The notes: generated by a model not told the origin, from the letters alone. A stretch of 64,000 nt of DNA from Bowmanella denitrificans (GCF_002887595.1 NZ_PEBU01000003.1:472865-536864), one strand, 5' to 3'. Shown: positions 48,324 to 57,528, counted from the stretch's first letter. Program-made: numbers and translations.

Positions 48324-50183
48324 CTAATCGGTTAATTTGTCGTACCAGCTTTTCTTCAGTACCAGGGCACTGATCACCAGCACCAGCAGACAAGTCAGAC
48401 TTGATTGCCACTGCTGGATCACCACAAAAATAGGTAGAGCCACCAGACTGGTTTGGGTAATCACACCGACCAGAATATTGAACATGTCACGCTTAAAGTT
48501 TGGGTTTGCTACAAAGTCAGGCTGCTGTTGCTGTACAGCCCGGCGCACCGGCCCCCAGAATCCCCAGGGATTAACCTGGCGATAAAAGCGTTGCAGAAGT
48601 TGCGGATCTTCAGCCGGAGTGGCCAGACTGGTGAAAATACAGGCGATGGCGGAAATCACCAGCATCACAGGGAAAACGTAAAGCGGCAGTATGTCGCTGG
48701 CCAGTTGTGGCATCAGCCTTGCCACCACCGGGGGCAACAACAGTGCACAGACAATACCAGCCAGCATGCCCCAGAAATAACCATGGCCATTTAATCGCCA
48801 CCAATACCACTTCAATACATTGGATACCACATAGCCGCCCCACAAACCGGATACCAGCCATTGCAGCACGCTGTTAATACTTTCCACATACAGGCCAATC
48901 AGGGTGCTTACCACCACCACCGCCACCGAGCATAAATAACTGGCGTGGATCAAACTGCGGTTACTGGCATCCGGGTTGATATAACGGCGATAAATATCGT
49001 TGACCAGATAAGCCGGTGCGGCATTGACCGTAGAGGCGAAGGTAGACATAAAGGCGGCGATAAGCCCCGCCAGCAGCAGCCCCATAATGCCCACCGGTGC
49101 GAATTCCAGAATGGCACTGGGCAGAATATTTTCAAAGTCCAATTGGCCGCCGCTCACCAGGTCCAGCCGGTCGTAATACACCACCGCCAGCACGGTAAAA
49201 CCGGCAATCATAAAATAACGGATAGGCATTAATGCCACCGACACAAAGCCACTCATCAGCGCCCCTTCCCTTGGGCTGCGGGTGGACAGAATTTTCTGCA
49301 TATCATAATTAGGTGCAGGACCGGCGGCACTGACCAGAATGCCTTTGAACAGCATCATCATCACAAAAATGCTGAACAGCGAGTAACCGTCGGACAGGAT
49401 CTTGTCATTCACTTCCACAATCAGGCCGGTCCAGTCCAGATCTAAGGTCCAGCCGAAGAACGGATTGTCCCAACCTGGCGGCACCGCCGCCTGCAAGGTT
49501 TGTGGGCTCACCTGGGTGATGGCAATAATACCGATGGCCAGGGCTGCAAAGGTCATAATAGAAAACTGCAACACATCGGCCCAGACAATGCTCATCATGC
49601 CACCCAGCATCACGTACAAGGTGGCAATAGAGGTAAACACAATGCCGTAAAAATGCGGTACATACTCAGGGGCCAGCGTAAAGGGCAGATAAGCGGATAC
49701 CGCCTCCCAGGGCAGGAATATTTCGATAAACTTACCGACCCCGACAAAACCATAGGCCAGAAAACCCAGCACGCTGATCAGGGCAAACACCACCACAATC
49801 ATATGTGACAGGCGGCCACCGGTGCCGTCGCCAAAGCGCGTGCGTATCCACTCGGCCCCGGTCAGTACATTGGAGCGGCGCAGCCACACCGATAGGTACA
49901 CCATCAGGATAACCTGGTTAAACACCGGCCACAGCCAGGGGATCCAGATGCTTTTCATACCGTACACAAAGCACAGCGTCACCAGCCACATGGTACCTGA
50001 GATATCAAACATGCCCGAGGCGTTGGACAAACCCAGCATATACCAGGGTAAGGTTTTGCCGCCCTGATAATAGGCCTGAAGATTCTGCGCCGCCCGGCGC
50101 TTCAGATAAAAACCGATACCGATAATGGCCACCAGGTAAATCAGGATGATCGCCATATCGACTGCTGCTATTTGCATATTCAA
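48324..50183 (-). CDS. Sodium:solute symporter (SSS family), probable disaccharide uptake
   Basis: 619 residues with about 14 membrane helices. It starts MNMQIAAVDMAIILIYLVAI, with the SSS core GFYLKRRAAQNLQAYYQGGK, TLPWYMLGLSNASGMFDISG and LLAGLIAAFMSTFASTVNAA (sodium-site Ser/Thr helix). It lies in one operon with the phosphorylase, preceded by a LacI-type operator 100 bp before its ATG. Together they would import and phosphorolyse cellobiose. The substrate is inferred from the neighbour. Confidence 0.9.
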   Translation of the reverse strand: MNMQIAAVDMAIILIYLVAIIGIGFYLKRRAAQNLQAYYQGGKTLPWYMLGLSNASGMFDISGTMWLVTLCFVYGMKSIWIPWLWPVFNQVILMVYLSVWLRRSNVLTGAEWIRTRFGDGTGGRLSHMIVVVFALISVLGFLAYGFVGVGKFIEIFLPWEAVSAYLPFTLAPEYVPHFYGIVFTSIATLYVMLGGMMSIVWADVLQFSIMTFAALAIGIIAITQVSPQTLQAAVPPGWDNPFFGWTLDLDWTGLIVEVNDKILSDGYSLFSIFVMMMLFKGILVSAAGPAPNYDMQKILSTRSPREGALMSGFVSVALMPIRYFMIAGFTVLAVVYYDRLDLVSGGQLDFENILPSAILEFAPVGIMGLLLAGLIAAFMSTFASTVNAAPAYLVNDIYRRYINPDASNRSLIHASYLCSVAVVVVSTLIGLYVESINSVLQWLVSGLWGGYVVSNVLKWYWWRLNGHGYFWGMLAGIVCALLLPPVVARLMPQLASDILPLYVFPVMLVISAIACIFTSLATPAEDPQLLQRFYRQVNPWGFWGPVRRAVQQQQPDFVANPNFKRDMFNILVGVITQTSLVALPIFVVIQQWQSSLTCLLVLVISALVLKKSWYDKLTD

Positions 50184-50282
50184 TACCCTGCAAGTGTTCC
50201 ATTGCCTTCAGTTGGCAAACATCTGGCGCGGCCATGCCATGACGCCGAGCCCATCCGGTGTTTTCAATAACATAACCGTCAA

Positions 50283-50296
50283 TGAAAACGTTTTCA
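50283..50296. promoter_or_regulatory. LacI-family operator, perfect palindrome TGAAAACGTTTTCA
   Basis: A 14 bp perfect palindrome 100 bp upstream of the symporter ATG, within the 382 bp gap 50184-50565. A second site (50407) lies about 124 bp away, allowing loop repression. Confidence 0.88.
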
Positions 50297-50406
50297 ATAA
50301 ATTTAACAAGTAATTCACATAAAAACCAAACCTGCAGCCGGGCATCGGCTGGGGGGGGTTGAATTAGCGTTATAGAGGTGTGATAAAAATATAACACCGA
50401 GCAATA

Positions 50407-50420
50407 TTGAAAACGTTTCC
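50407..50420. promoter_or_regulatory. Second LacI-family operator TTGAAAACGTTTCC
   Basis: It shares TTGAAAACGTTTC with the palindrome at 50283. It is closer to the HD-GYP gene on the other side, so it might also touch that promoter; more likely it is the auxiliary site of the symporter promoter. Confidence 0.75.
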
Positions 50421-50565
50421 ACTCACGATTATCGCAATATGTCTGCTATGTCATCGGCTCTGGAGTGCGACCAAGCACCTTGATTTACTGACAGATTCGC
50501 TTGATCCTTAAAGCGTTCTGGTCAATATTCATTGCTGTCTTCCAATGTGCTGCTAATTGTCTGAA

Positions 50566-51759
50566 ATGTATAAAATCTACCCTGTTGATGATCTGAAACC
50601 TGGCATGTTCGTTAACCAGGTAACCCGCCAGACCGGCCAACTGAAAATAAAAACTCAGGGACTGGTAAAAGATCATGGCCTGATCCACAAGCTTAAAGCG
50701 CGTGGCATTCTGGAAGTGGAAGTGGATTTATCACGCAGCATTATCAGCGATGAATTAACCATGGACAGTCCCATGGAGGAAGAAAGCCCGGAAGAACCGG
50801 AAAAACCGCAGGCCAGTGAGGGAGAAACCCTCAACGAATCGCATCGCCTGTATGAACAGGCCAAAACGGTGCAATCCAAGTTCTTCAAAAAAGTACGCAA
50901 AGGCGGCAAGGTGTCTGTCACCGAGCTAATGGGCACCAGTGCCGATATTATTGATTCGGTATTTGATAACCCCGACGCACTATGCTGTCTGACCCTGATT
51001 AAGGAAAAAGATCAGTATCTGCTGGAACATTCCCTGAACTGCTCGATTTTGATGGCAGTATTTGCCCGTCACCTGGGCTTTGACAAAGAGCTTATCGACG
51101 AGCTCGGCCTGGCCGGGCTGATGATGGACGTAGGTATGGCCACCATCCCCGAGGATATTCTCAGTAAACCCGGTGCCCTTGATGGACCGGAAATGCAGAT
51201 AGTGGAAGGGCATGTGGATTTTGGCCTGGAACTGTTGGAACAATCAGAACTGGATCTGGATGTGGTAAGAGATGTGCTGGCCAATCACCATGAACGTATG
51301 GACGGCTCAGGCTATCCGCGGGGTAAAAGTGGCGACTACTTATCCGTGTACGCCAGAATGGCGGCCATTGTCGACAGTTATGATGCCATGACCTCTGAAC
51401 GCCCGTGGCGACGGGGCATGTCCCCAACTCAGGCGCTGAAACGCCTGCTCGCATCCAGTCAGGGTTTGCTGGATCAGTCATTGGTGCAACAGTTTATTCG
51501 CTGTGTGGGCGTGCATCCGGTGGGCTCACTGGTCAAGCTTAAAAGCGGCAAACTGGCCATAGTGGTCAGAGCCAACAAGGTCGACCCGCTTTGCCCGGTG
51601 GTCATGAGCTTTTACTCGGTACGTACCAATATGTACAACGAGGTTAAACGGCTGGACCTGAGTAAAGTACAGGATGAAATTGAAACCAGCGTGCGCCCGG
51701 AAGAATTTAAAATCAATCTGACCAAGTTCTTTAAGGACGTGCTGCTGAAACAGGTGTAA
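50566..51759 (+). CDS. HD-GYP family protein with altered HD motif
   Basis: 397 residues from ATG 50566; a TTG three codons upstream is possible. Residues 1-58 are a DUF3391-like domain (MYKIYPVDDLKPGMFVNQVT). The HD-GYP domain spans about 150-340. It retains His155 (EHSLNCS), His216 (EGHVDFG), His241/His242 with the HHERMDGSGYPRG signature, and Asp270. The HD pair itself, normally LxHDIGK, reads LMMDVGM (Met187-Asp188, Met191). Canonical members hydrolyse cyclic di-GMP with a metal centre using that His. Activity here is doubtful, so it may act as a sensor or a specialised enzyme. A long acidic linker lies at residues 66-95. Confidence 0.9.
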   Translation: MYKIYPVDDLKPGMFVNQVTRQTGQLKIKTQGLVKDHGLIHKLKARGILEVEVDLSRSIISDELTMDSPMEEESPEEPEKPQASEGETLNESHRLYEQAKTVQSKFFKKVRKGGKVSVTELMGTSADIIDSVFDNPDALCCLTLIKEKDQYLLEHSLNCSILMAVFARHLGFDKELIDELGLAGLMMDVGMATIPEDILSKPGALDGPEMQIVEGHVDFGLELLEQSELDLDVVRDVLANHHERMDGSGYPRGKSGDYLSVYARMAAIVDSYDAMTSERPWRRGMSPTQALKRLLASSQGLLDQSLVQQFIRCVGVHPVGSLVKLKSGKLAIVVRANKVDPLCPVVMSFYSVRTNMYNEVKRLDLSKVQDEIETSVRPEEFKINLTKFFKDVLLKQV

Positions 51760-51794
51760 GTGCCAAACACTACCTTGATTCGCCCCTTGCCAGA

Positions 51795-52625
51795 TTATCT
51801 TTCCGTGCCAATCGTCCAGGTATAGCGCTCAGGATCTGGCTGGTATGATACTCGTACCTTTGCTGTTGGTTTGACTTTCAAATGGCTGCGAATCTCCCTG
51901 TAGACATCAAAGTCAAAAGGCGAAGCACTCTCTATCAATTCCTGACGCACAATAATAGACAGCTTGTTTCTGGAAGTTTGATTCAATAAGCGGTAATCAA
52001 TCTCAAAATGCACATTCAGGGTATTGGTATCCCGGTAACCGCTCATCAGCGGTACGATATGCACTTCCTGATCCATCCCTTCATCTTCTGTAGGCTCCCC
52101 CATGCCCGCCACCAGCCCCACATAGACTTTGCGGCTGGAAAGGCTGAGTAATACAGGGTCGCCACTGGTTAAAGCATCAAAAAGCAACTTATCCAGAGGA
52201 CTGTCTTTAACAATTTCCTGCTTTAGAAATAAGGTAGCTGGTAATTTATAGGCACGGGATATGCGCGTCAGCCGCCATGCAATGAACTTGCACCACAAAA
52301 ATGCGGTCAACATCATGGTCACGGACAACAGACAAAACCAAACCATCTGCTGAACCAACTCAGCAGGGCCAACATTCAATGCACTGAAAACCTCAGTTAA
52401 ATAGGCTTCGAGGTTAATTGAATAGCCCAAGAGTTGCTCAGGACCATAGTAGTTGGCCGTAACGCAAAGAATCACCGCCAAAGCCAGGATTTTAAGGCCA
52501 TGCGCAATGCTGCGTAAATACAGCAACTGGCCCCGATATCGGTGCAACTTCAAAAAGGCGTAGGGATTATTAAATAGAATGTAAAAACCGGCACCCAGGA
52601 TGGGTAAAACTAAGAACAGAAACAT
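51795..52625 (-). CDS. Hypothetical membrane protein
   Basis: 276 residues. Three hydrophobic segments occupy the first 125 residues (FLFLVLPILGAGFYILFN, LKILALAVILCVTANYY, MVWFCLLSVTMMLTAFLWC). A cytoplasmic C-terminal domain then contains LLSLSSRKVYVGLVAGMGEP, EVHIVPLMSGYRDTNTLNVH and a last strand YTWTIGT. I do not recognise the family. It starts 18 bp after the 65-residue gene, so the two are probably co-transcribed, between the HD-GYP gene and gspB. Confidence 0.75.
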   Translation of the reverse strand: MFLFLVLPILGAGFYILFNNPYAFLKLHRYRGQLLYLRSIAHGLKILALAVILCVTANYYGPEQLLGYSINLEAYLTEVFSALNVGPAELVQQMVWFCLLSVTMMLTAFLWCKFIAWRLTRISRAYKLPATLFLKQEIVKDSPLDKLLFDALTSGDPVLLSLSSRKVYVGLVAGMGEPTEDEGMDQEVHIVPLMSGYRDTNTLNVHFEIDYRLLNQTSRNKLSIIVRQELIESASPFDFDVYREIRSHLKVKPTAKVRVSYQPDPERYTWTIGTER

Positions 52626-52643
52626 ACTTTCACATCCTTGATG

Positions 52644-52841
52644 CTACCCTTTCGTTTCCTCAACTACGACTAAATGGGCTTGATCGACCAAACGCTGATA
52701 CTTGGCAGAACTGACAATATCTTCAGGATCCACCATGACTGTACCGCGCCCCACTATCTGCACCTTTAAACCGCTGGCCTGCACAGAGTCCACAAGTTTC
52801 TGCTGCTCTTCTGTTAGTTTGGGTTTAAAAATACTCAGCAT
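52644..52841 (-). CDS. Hypothetical small protein
   Basis: 65 residues (MLSIFKPKLTEEQQKLVDSV), soluble, charged, with no membrane helix or Cys. SGLKVQIVGRGTVMVDPEDI could form two strands and a loop. A purine-rich AGTGAGAA precedes the ATG. The sequence shows no recognisable family. Conserved spacing to the downstream membrane-protein gene supports its being real. Confidence 0.6.
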   Translation of the reverse strand: MLSIFKPKLTEEQQKLVDSVQASGLKVQIVGRGTVMVDPEDIVSSAKYQRLVDQAHLVVVEETKG

Positions 52842-52978
52842 TTCTCACTCCGCGCATGATATCAACTCTGACGTATCAGAACAGGCCATAGCCTGAAAAC
52901 TAAGCCAGACCTGCCACATAGTACGTCGGGCTTTGTATAAAGTATAGCCATATTCTTTATACAAGCCGCCTATCCACA

Positions 52979-53971
52979 CTACCACTCTCCCAGCGCAGGC
53001 AGGCTAAATTCCTGGCCTTTGTAAGCCAGAATCACATGCTGCGGGTCAATACGAACAATACGCAGATTATCCCGGATAAAATCCCCTTCGCCCAGCTCCA
53101 TCCCGTTAACCCGTACCCGGCGCTCGCTGGGCTGCGACGCATATAAATGGGTGGAAAACGACATGGATGGCAATTCAGCCAGCACCCAGGCCGGTAACTG
53201 ATCAACTCGGGGCACGTCTACTGGTCGCCCGGCCTTCACATTGGCAGGCTCTGGCTGCTCATCCAATTCAGACACGGCTTCGCGAAAACGCTGTAACAGC
53301 TCAGGGGATATATCATTGGTCGCGACGGGCTGGGGCTGTGCCCTGACAGGTATGCCCTGTTCGTCCTGTGGCATCTCTGTGATTGGCTGATTGCTATTTA
53401 TGGCATTGGCGCTGGCCGCTGACTCTGATAGCGCATCGGGCTGTTGGCTTGCCTCTGGCTGATTCACTGGCGTTACAGTTTCGGCCACAGGCTCAGCAGT
53501 GGTTTCAGGAGCCGAGGAGGCCACCACAGGCTGAGCAGGCGTAAAAAGCTGCTGCCAGGGCATGACCGCGGCCGAATAGCCCAGCCCTATGCCGCCAAAC
53601 AAAACCAGCACAGCAGTGAACACCTTACGGCCATAATAACGCCAGCTGCCCGGTAATGACTGCACGGAAGGTAAAAACAGGCTGCGGTTAAACTGCTCTG
53701 ACAGTTTATGATCCACCAAAGAATTCTGTGCGCCCTGCATCAGCAGAGTTTTGGTTGGTGAACTGGGTACGGTGCTCACCTCAGTTTCCAACTCAACGGT
53801 TTGCGCGGTGTCAATTTCCAGTTCCTGAACCCCCATCTCCTTCAGGCCCTGAACCATCTCGGGGCTGGTCACCAGCCCCGCTTTACGAATACGTACCGGC
53901 CCGTTTTGTGCGGTGATCTGCACAATCACCATGCCGGGTTGCAACAGGTCAATTTGGATGCGCTTAAACAT
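52979..53971 (-). CDS. gspB: GspB-type type II secretion accessory protein with DUF3391-like N terminus
   Basis: 330 residues. Residues 1-58 (MFKRIQIDLLQPGMVIVQIT to EIDTAQT) resemble the N-terminal domain of the HD-GYP protein at 50566. One membrane helix (VFTAVLVLFGGIGLGYSAAV, about 115-135) is followed by a Pro/Gln/Ala-rich periplasmic linker. The C-terminal GspB domain covers RVDQLPAWVLAELPSMSFST, RRVRVNGMELGEGDFIRDNL and RIDPQHVILAYKGQEFSLPA. In ExeAB/GspAB systems GspB and the ATPase GspA open the peptidoglycan for secretin assembly. It overlaps the gspA stop by 8 bp. The main gsp genes are elsewhere. Confidence 0.85.
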   Translation of the reverse strand: MFKRIQIDLLQPGMVIVQITAQNGPVRIRKAGLVTSPEMVQGLKEMGVQELEIDTAQTVELETEVSTVPSSPTKTLLMQGAQNSLVDHKLSEQFNRSLFLPSVQSLPGSWRYYGRKVFTAVLVLFGGIGLGYSAAVMPWQQLFTPAQPVVASSAPETTAEPVAETVTPVNQPEASQQPDALSESAASANAINSNQPITEMPQDEQGIPVRAQPQPVATNDISPELLQRFREAVSELDEQPEPANVKAGRPVDVPRVDQLPAWVLAELPSMSFSTHLYASQPSERRVRVNGMELGEGDFIRDNLRIVRIDPQHVILAYKGQEFSLPALGEW

Positions 53972-54875
53972 GCAAACTCCCTATCCAGTAGCCCAGTGCC
54001 GCACCGCTGCACAGCAGTGCTGCCAGAATCAATGTCCATTGTTTACCCTGGCGTTGTCGCACCACATCGTCCCCCAGAATCTGCGCCGCCGCGGCCAGGA
54101 AAATATAACGACGTACCACCGCATGCTGTTTGGTAAAAGACAAGGTCAGCGCCCGGTCACACAGCAGGTTAATCACCCGCGGAATACCACCACTGATCTG
54201 ATACACCGCCGATAAGGCGCTGCGGGCAAAAATACTGGCATCCCCACCGGCCACCTGCACCCGGTGAGCAATATACTCTTTAACTTCATGGCCGGTCAGC
54301 GGCAACAGGTGATAACGTGCGGTAATACGCTGGGCCAACTGGCGCAATTCATTGCGCTTTAGCAATTGCTGCAATTCCGGTTGGCCAATCAGTACCACTT
54401 TCAACAGTTTTTCCCGGTTGGTTTCCAGATTGGTCAGCAGGCGCAACTGCTCCAGTACCTCGGGCAATAGATGTTGCGCTTCATCGATAATCAGTACCGT
54501 ATTAATGCCTTTCTGGTGGTTAGCCGCCAGGTGCGCCAGAATCTTATCGGTATAGCTTTTTAAACTGCCCTGCCCTTCGTGATAGCTAATGCCCAGCTCA
54601 TCACAAATGGTCGCCAGCAACTCCAGTGCCGACAGCGTGGGATTGAGGATCATCGCCACCTGGGTATTTTCAGGTAACTGCTGCATCAGCTTACGGGATA
54701 CCGTGGTTTTGCCGGTGCCCACCTCGCCGGTCAGCATCACAAAGCCACCGCTTTCGCGCAGACCAAAGGTCAGGTGCGCCAGGGCTTCCTTATGCCGTGG
54801 ACTCATATACAGGTAGTCAGGATTGGGGGCGATAGAAAATGGATTATCCGCTAATCCGAAATAATTCAGGTACAT
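53964..54875 (-). CDS. gspA: GspA/ExeA-type AAA ATPase
   Basis: 303 residues from the ATG at 54875 (MYLNYFGLADNPFSIAPNPD), the family start; a longer frame to 54914 adds 13 atypical residues. Walker A is LTGEVGTGKTTVSRKL (residues 48-63), Walker B TVLIIDEAQHLLPEVLEQLR, and the sensor region is LLKVVLIGQPELQQLL. A membrane helix near the C terminus (WTLILAALLCSGAALGYWIG) ends the protein. Classic ExeA is longer, with a periplasmic peptidoglycan-binding domain after this helix; that domain is missing here. Confidence 0.87.
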   Translation of the reverse strand: MYLNYFGLADNPFSIAPNPDYLYMSPRHKEALAHLTFGLRESGGFVMLTGEVGTGKTTVSRKLMQQLPENTQVAMILNPTLSALELLATICDELGISYHEGQGSLKSYTDKILAHLAANHQKGINTVLIIDEAQHLLPEVLEQLRLLTNLETNREKLLKVVLIGQPELQQLLKRNELRQLAQRITARYHLLPLTGHEVKEYIAHRVQVAGGDASIFARSALSAVYQISGGIPRVINLLCDRALTLSFTKQHAVVRRYIFLAAAAQILGDDVVRQRQGKQWTLILAALLCSGAALGYWIGSLHV

Positions 54876-55492
54876 GCAAAACCGTCTGCCATGCAGGGGG
54901 TGAAAAGGGCGCAACTAAGGTAACCATTCGGCCAGGGCAAGTCAAAGCCAGGCTGGGAAAATCATACGAATTGCACTGAAGGCATGCCTTCCACGCACAG
55001 ATGCTGAGGACGCACAACCAGAAATATTGCGTTAACATTCATGGCAATGGAATGCTTTTTTGAAAGCGACATTGCCGGTAAATTGCACTATCTCCAAACA
55101 CCCAGGTTAATTAACGTAAAAAGTCGCCAAACCCTTGCCGTTAATGGGTTTTACAGCATAAACATCGATATAAAAGTGGCTGATTGAACAGCGCCCTCCG
55201 AACGCTTGAATGCAAGTGCTGATTACCGCAAATAGCGCAGGTACAACAGTCAAACAGAACGATATCCCGCCCTCAACCTTCACTGGCCAAGAAGCCAATA
55301 CTTAAGTTTTTCAAACAATTAAGTTGATCCACTCATACGCACATGCTAGTTTTTTAATCGCTTTTCATAGCGAACGTCACTTTCTTAAAGTCGAGAGAAA
55401 CAGCTTACAAGCAGTACGTTGTGTTATCTCGTGTAGGGAACAGTTATCCATTGAAAAACATGATAACGATTTATTTACAACGGAGGATATTT
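54876..55492. other. 617 bp intergenic region
   Basis: No open frame with family resemblance, no strong hairpin and no member of the dispersed repeats was seen. The last 60 bases hold the GGAGG-type ribosome site for the next gene; its promoter must lie in this stretch. Confidence 0.5.
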
Positions 55493-55729
55493 ATGAATCT
55501 GAAGAAAGCCTTGATTTGTGCCGCCGTGGCAGCCTTGACTTCTGCCAGTGCAGTTGCGACCGAACAGGTTGTTACAGCCGGCTCCTGGGGAGATACCTAC
55601 TCGGAAGCCTATTACGGTGCATACAACAAACTGCTCCAGAATCACCCAACTGCGCACAATATCACCGTCACATGCCGTGACATGATCGGCGCTTATCGAT
55701 GTGGTGCGGTAGGTTACGTTACCGTATAA
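55493..55729 (+). CDS. Small secreted protein of unknown function
   Basis: 78 residues after CGGAGG, seven bases before the ATG. A strong signal peptide (MNLKKALICAAVAALTSASA, cut after AVA) leaves a mature peptide of about 54 residues, EQVVTAGSWGDTYSEAYYGA onward. It is rich in Tyr and Gly and has two cysteines (TVTCRDMIGAYRCG) that could form a disulfide. I do not recognise it. It stands alone between two long gaps. Confidence 0.7.
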   Translation: MNLKKALICAAVAALTSASAVATEQVVTAGSWGDTYSEAYYGAYNKLLQNHPTAHNITVTCRDMIGAYRCGAVGYVTV

Positions 55730-55736
55730 GCATTGT

Positions 55737-55756
55737 GTGGGCCCTCCTGGGCTCAC
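55737..55756 (+). terminator. Possible terminator hairpin after the small secreted protein
   Basis: GTGGGCCC-TCCT-GGGCTCAC forms an 8 bp stem with one G-T pair, 7 bp after the stop. No T-run follows directly. The rest of 55757-56061 holds nothing I recognise. Confidence 0.4.
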
Positions 55757-56061
55757 TGCTGAGTTTACCCTGCCAATTTTTTACACCAACCGCTGTTTCG
55801 TTATTTATTGATGAATCCGGCACCTGATAAAGCCCAGTTCGCCAACACCGAAACGGCCACAGCCATCCCCCTTATTACAGCCTGCACCCAAAATAAGTAA
55901 AGCACGCCCTGTAACTGCGAGCCATTTGTTGGCTGCCCTATCCGGCCTTTGGCATAATGCCTTATCAAGGTTCAAGTAAAGATTAACAGCTGTTATTGGC
56001 CAGCATGCGAAATCCTTTGATTCAATGCGCAATACTTATTTAAAAGGGTAATCACATACCG

Positions 56062-57300
56062 ATGAAAATTTATCTGGTGGGCGGCGCGGTTCGCGATACC
56101 CTGCTTGGCCGCAACGTTACCGAGCGGGATTATGTGGTGGTGGGGGCAACGCCAGCACACATGCTGGCACTGGGCTACAAACGGGTAGGCAGTGACTTTC
56201 CGGTGTTTCTGCATCCGCACAGCGGCGAAGAATATGCCCTGGCCCGCACTGAACGCAAAACGGCGGCAGGCTATACCGGCTTTGACTGTATTGCCGACCC
56301 CAGCGTGACCCTGGAAGAAGACTTACTGCGTCGCGATCTGACCGTGAATGCCATGGCCATGGACGAACAAGGTCAGATTATCGACCCTTATCATGGCCAG
56401 CAGGACTTACATAATAAAGTGCTGCGGCATGTATCTGATGCCTTTGTCGAAGATCCTCTGCGAGTGTTACGGGTGGCCCGTTTTGCTGCCCGTTACCATC
56501 AACTTGGCTTTGGCATTGCGGTGGACACCCTGGAGCTGATGCACAGTATCGCCCAATCCGGTGAATTGCAGGCGCTGAGTGCTGAGCGGGTATGGAAAGA
56601 AACCAGCCGCGCTTTGCTGGAAGACAGCCCCGAGGTCTATTTTGAAACCCTGCGCGCCGCTGACGCCCTGGATAGCTGGTTTGCAGAACTCAATGCCCTG
56701 TGGGGCGTACCAGCACCGGCAAAATGGCACCCGGAAATTGATACCGGCGTGCATAGCATGATGGTGTTGCAACAGGCTGCCGCCCTTTCTGACAATCTGG
56801 CGGTGCGCTACGCCGCCCTTGTGCATGATGTAGGCAAGGGCCTCACGCCAGCAGACAAATGGCCAGCTCACCATGGCCATGAAAAGCTGGGGCTGGCGGC
56901 AGTGGAGCAGATCAGCCAGCGCCTGAAGGTGCCTAACGACTGTCGCGAACTGGCATTGCTGGTCAGCGAATTTCATACCCATCTGCATAAAGCCCTGGAA
57001 CTGAAGGCCAGCACTGTGCTTAAGGTATTGAATCATTGCGATGCCTGGCGTAAACCGGCTCGTTTTGAGCAGCTGCTGCTGGCCTGTGAAGCCGATGCCA
57101 GGGGTCGTTTGCACTTTGAACAGGCGCCTTACCCGCAGGCGGACTATTTTCGTGCCGCTTACCAGGCGGCAGCGGCGGTGGATGTGCAGCAGATTATTGC
57201 CAGGGGCATACAGGGCAAAGCCATTAAAGAAGCACTGGACCGGGAACGCACCAACGCCATAGCCACAGTAAAAAAACAGTGGCAATCGCTCGTATCCTGA
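56062..57300 (+). CDS. cca: Multifunctional CCA protein (tRNA nucleotidyltransferase)
   Basis: 412 residues with the class II nucleotidyltransferase head [48 protein letters not shown] and [15 protein letters not shown], then the C-terminal HD phosphohydrolase ([20 protein letters not shown]). It adds or repairs the CCA end of tRNAs and hydrolyses 2',3'-cyclic ends. The catalytic carboxylate pair, DxD in E. coli (Asp21, Asp23), reads Glu21-Arg-Asp23 here. A dispersed palindrome follows at 57336. Confidence 0.97.
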   Translation: MKIYLVGGAVRDTLLGRNVTERDYVVVGATPAHMLALGYKRVGSDFPVFLHPHSGEEYALARTERKTAAGYTGFDCIADPSVTLEEDLLRRDLTVNAMAMDEQGQIIDPYHGQQDLHNKVLRHVSDAFVEDPLRVLRVARFAARYHQLGFGIAVDTLELMHSIAQSGELQALSAERVWKETSRALLEDSPEVYFETLRAADALDSWFAELNALWGVPAPAKWHPEIDTGVHSMMVLQQAAALSDNLAVRYAALVHDVGKGLTPADKWPAHHGHEKLGLAAVEQISQRLKVPNDCRELALLVSEFHTHLHKALELKASTVLKVLNHCDAWRKPARFEQLLLACEADARGRLHFEQAPYPQADYFRAAYQAAAAVDVQQIIARGIQGKAIKEALDRERTNAIATVKKQWQSLVS

Positions 57301-57335
57301 CTACAACGTCTAAAATACTTAAAAGACGAAATATA

Positions 57336-57423
57336 ACCACAGAGGCACAGAGAACACGGAGAAGAGCAGGAGATCTTGGGGTTTAAGCTTTTGAAAACTC
57401 TGTGTTCTCTGTGCCTCTGTGGT
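57336..57423. repeat. Dispersed 88 bp palindromic repeat, copy A
   Basis: Perfect 22 bp arms (57336-57357 and 57402-57423), ACCACAGAGGCACAGAGAAC at the left end, around an interior GAGAAGAGCAGGAGATCTTG..TTTAAGC. Copies B and C share both arms and interior in the same direction. Confidence 0.92.
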
Positions 57424-57528
57424 AAACATTGATTTTAAGTTTCAGTTTAAAAAAACAGCAAGGTGGGACACGCGCAGGCAGTTTGATAAGGCTAAAGTAA
57501 GGTTGTATTCACCTTCTGGAGATAAGCA

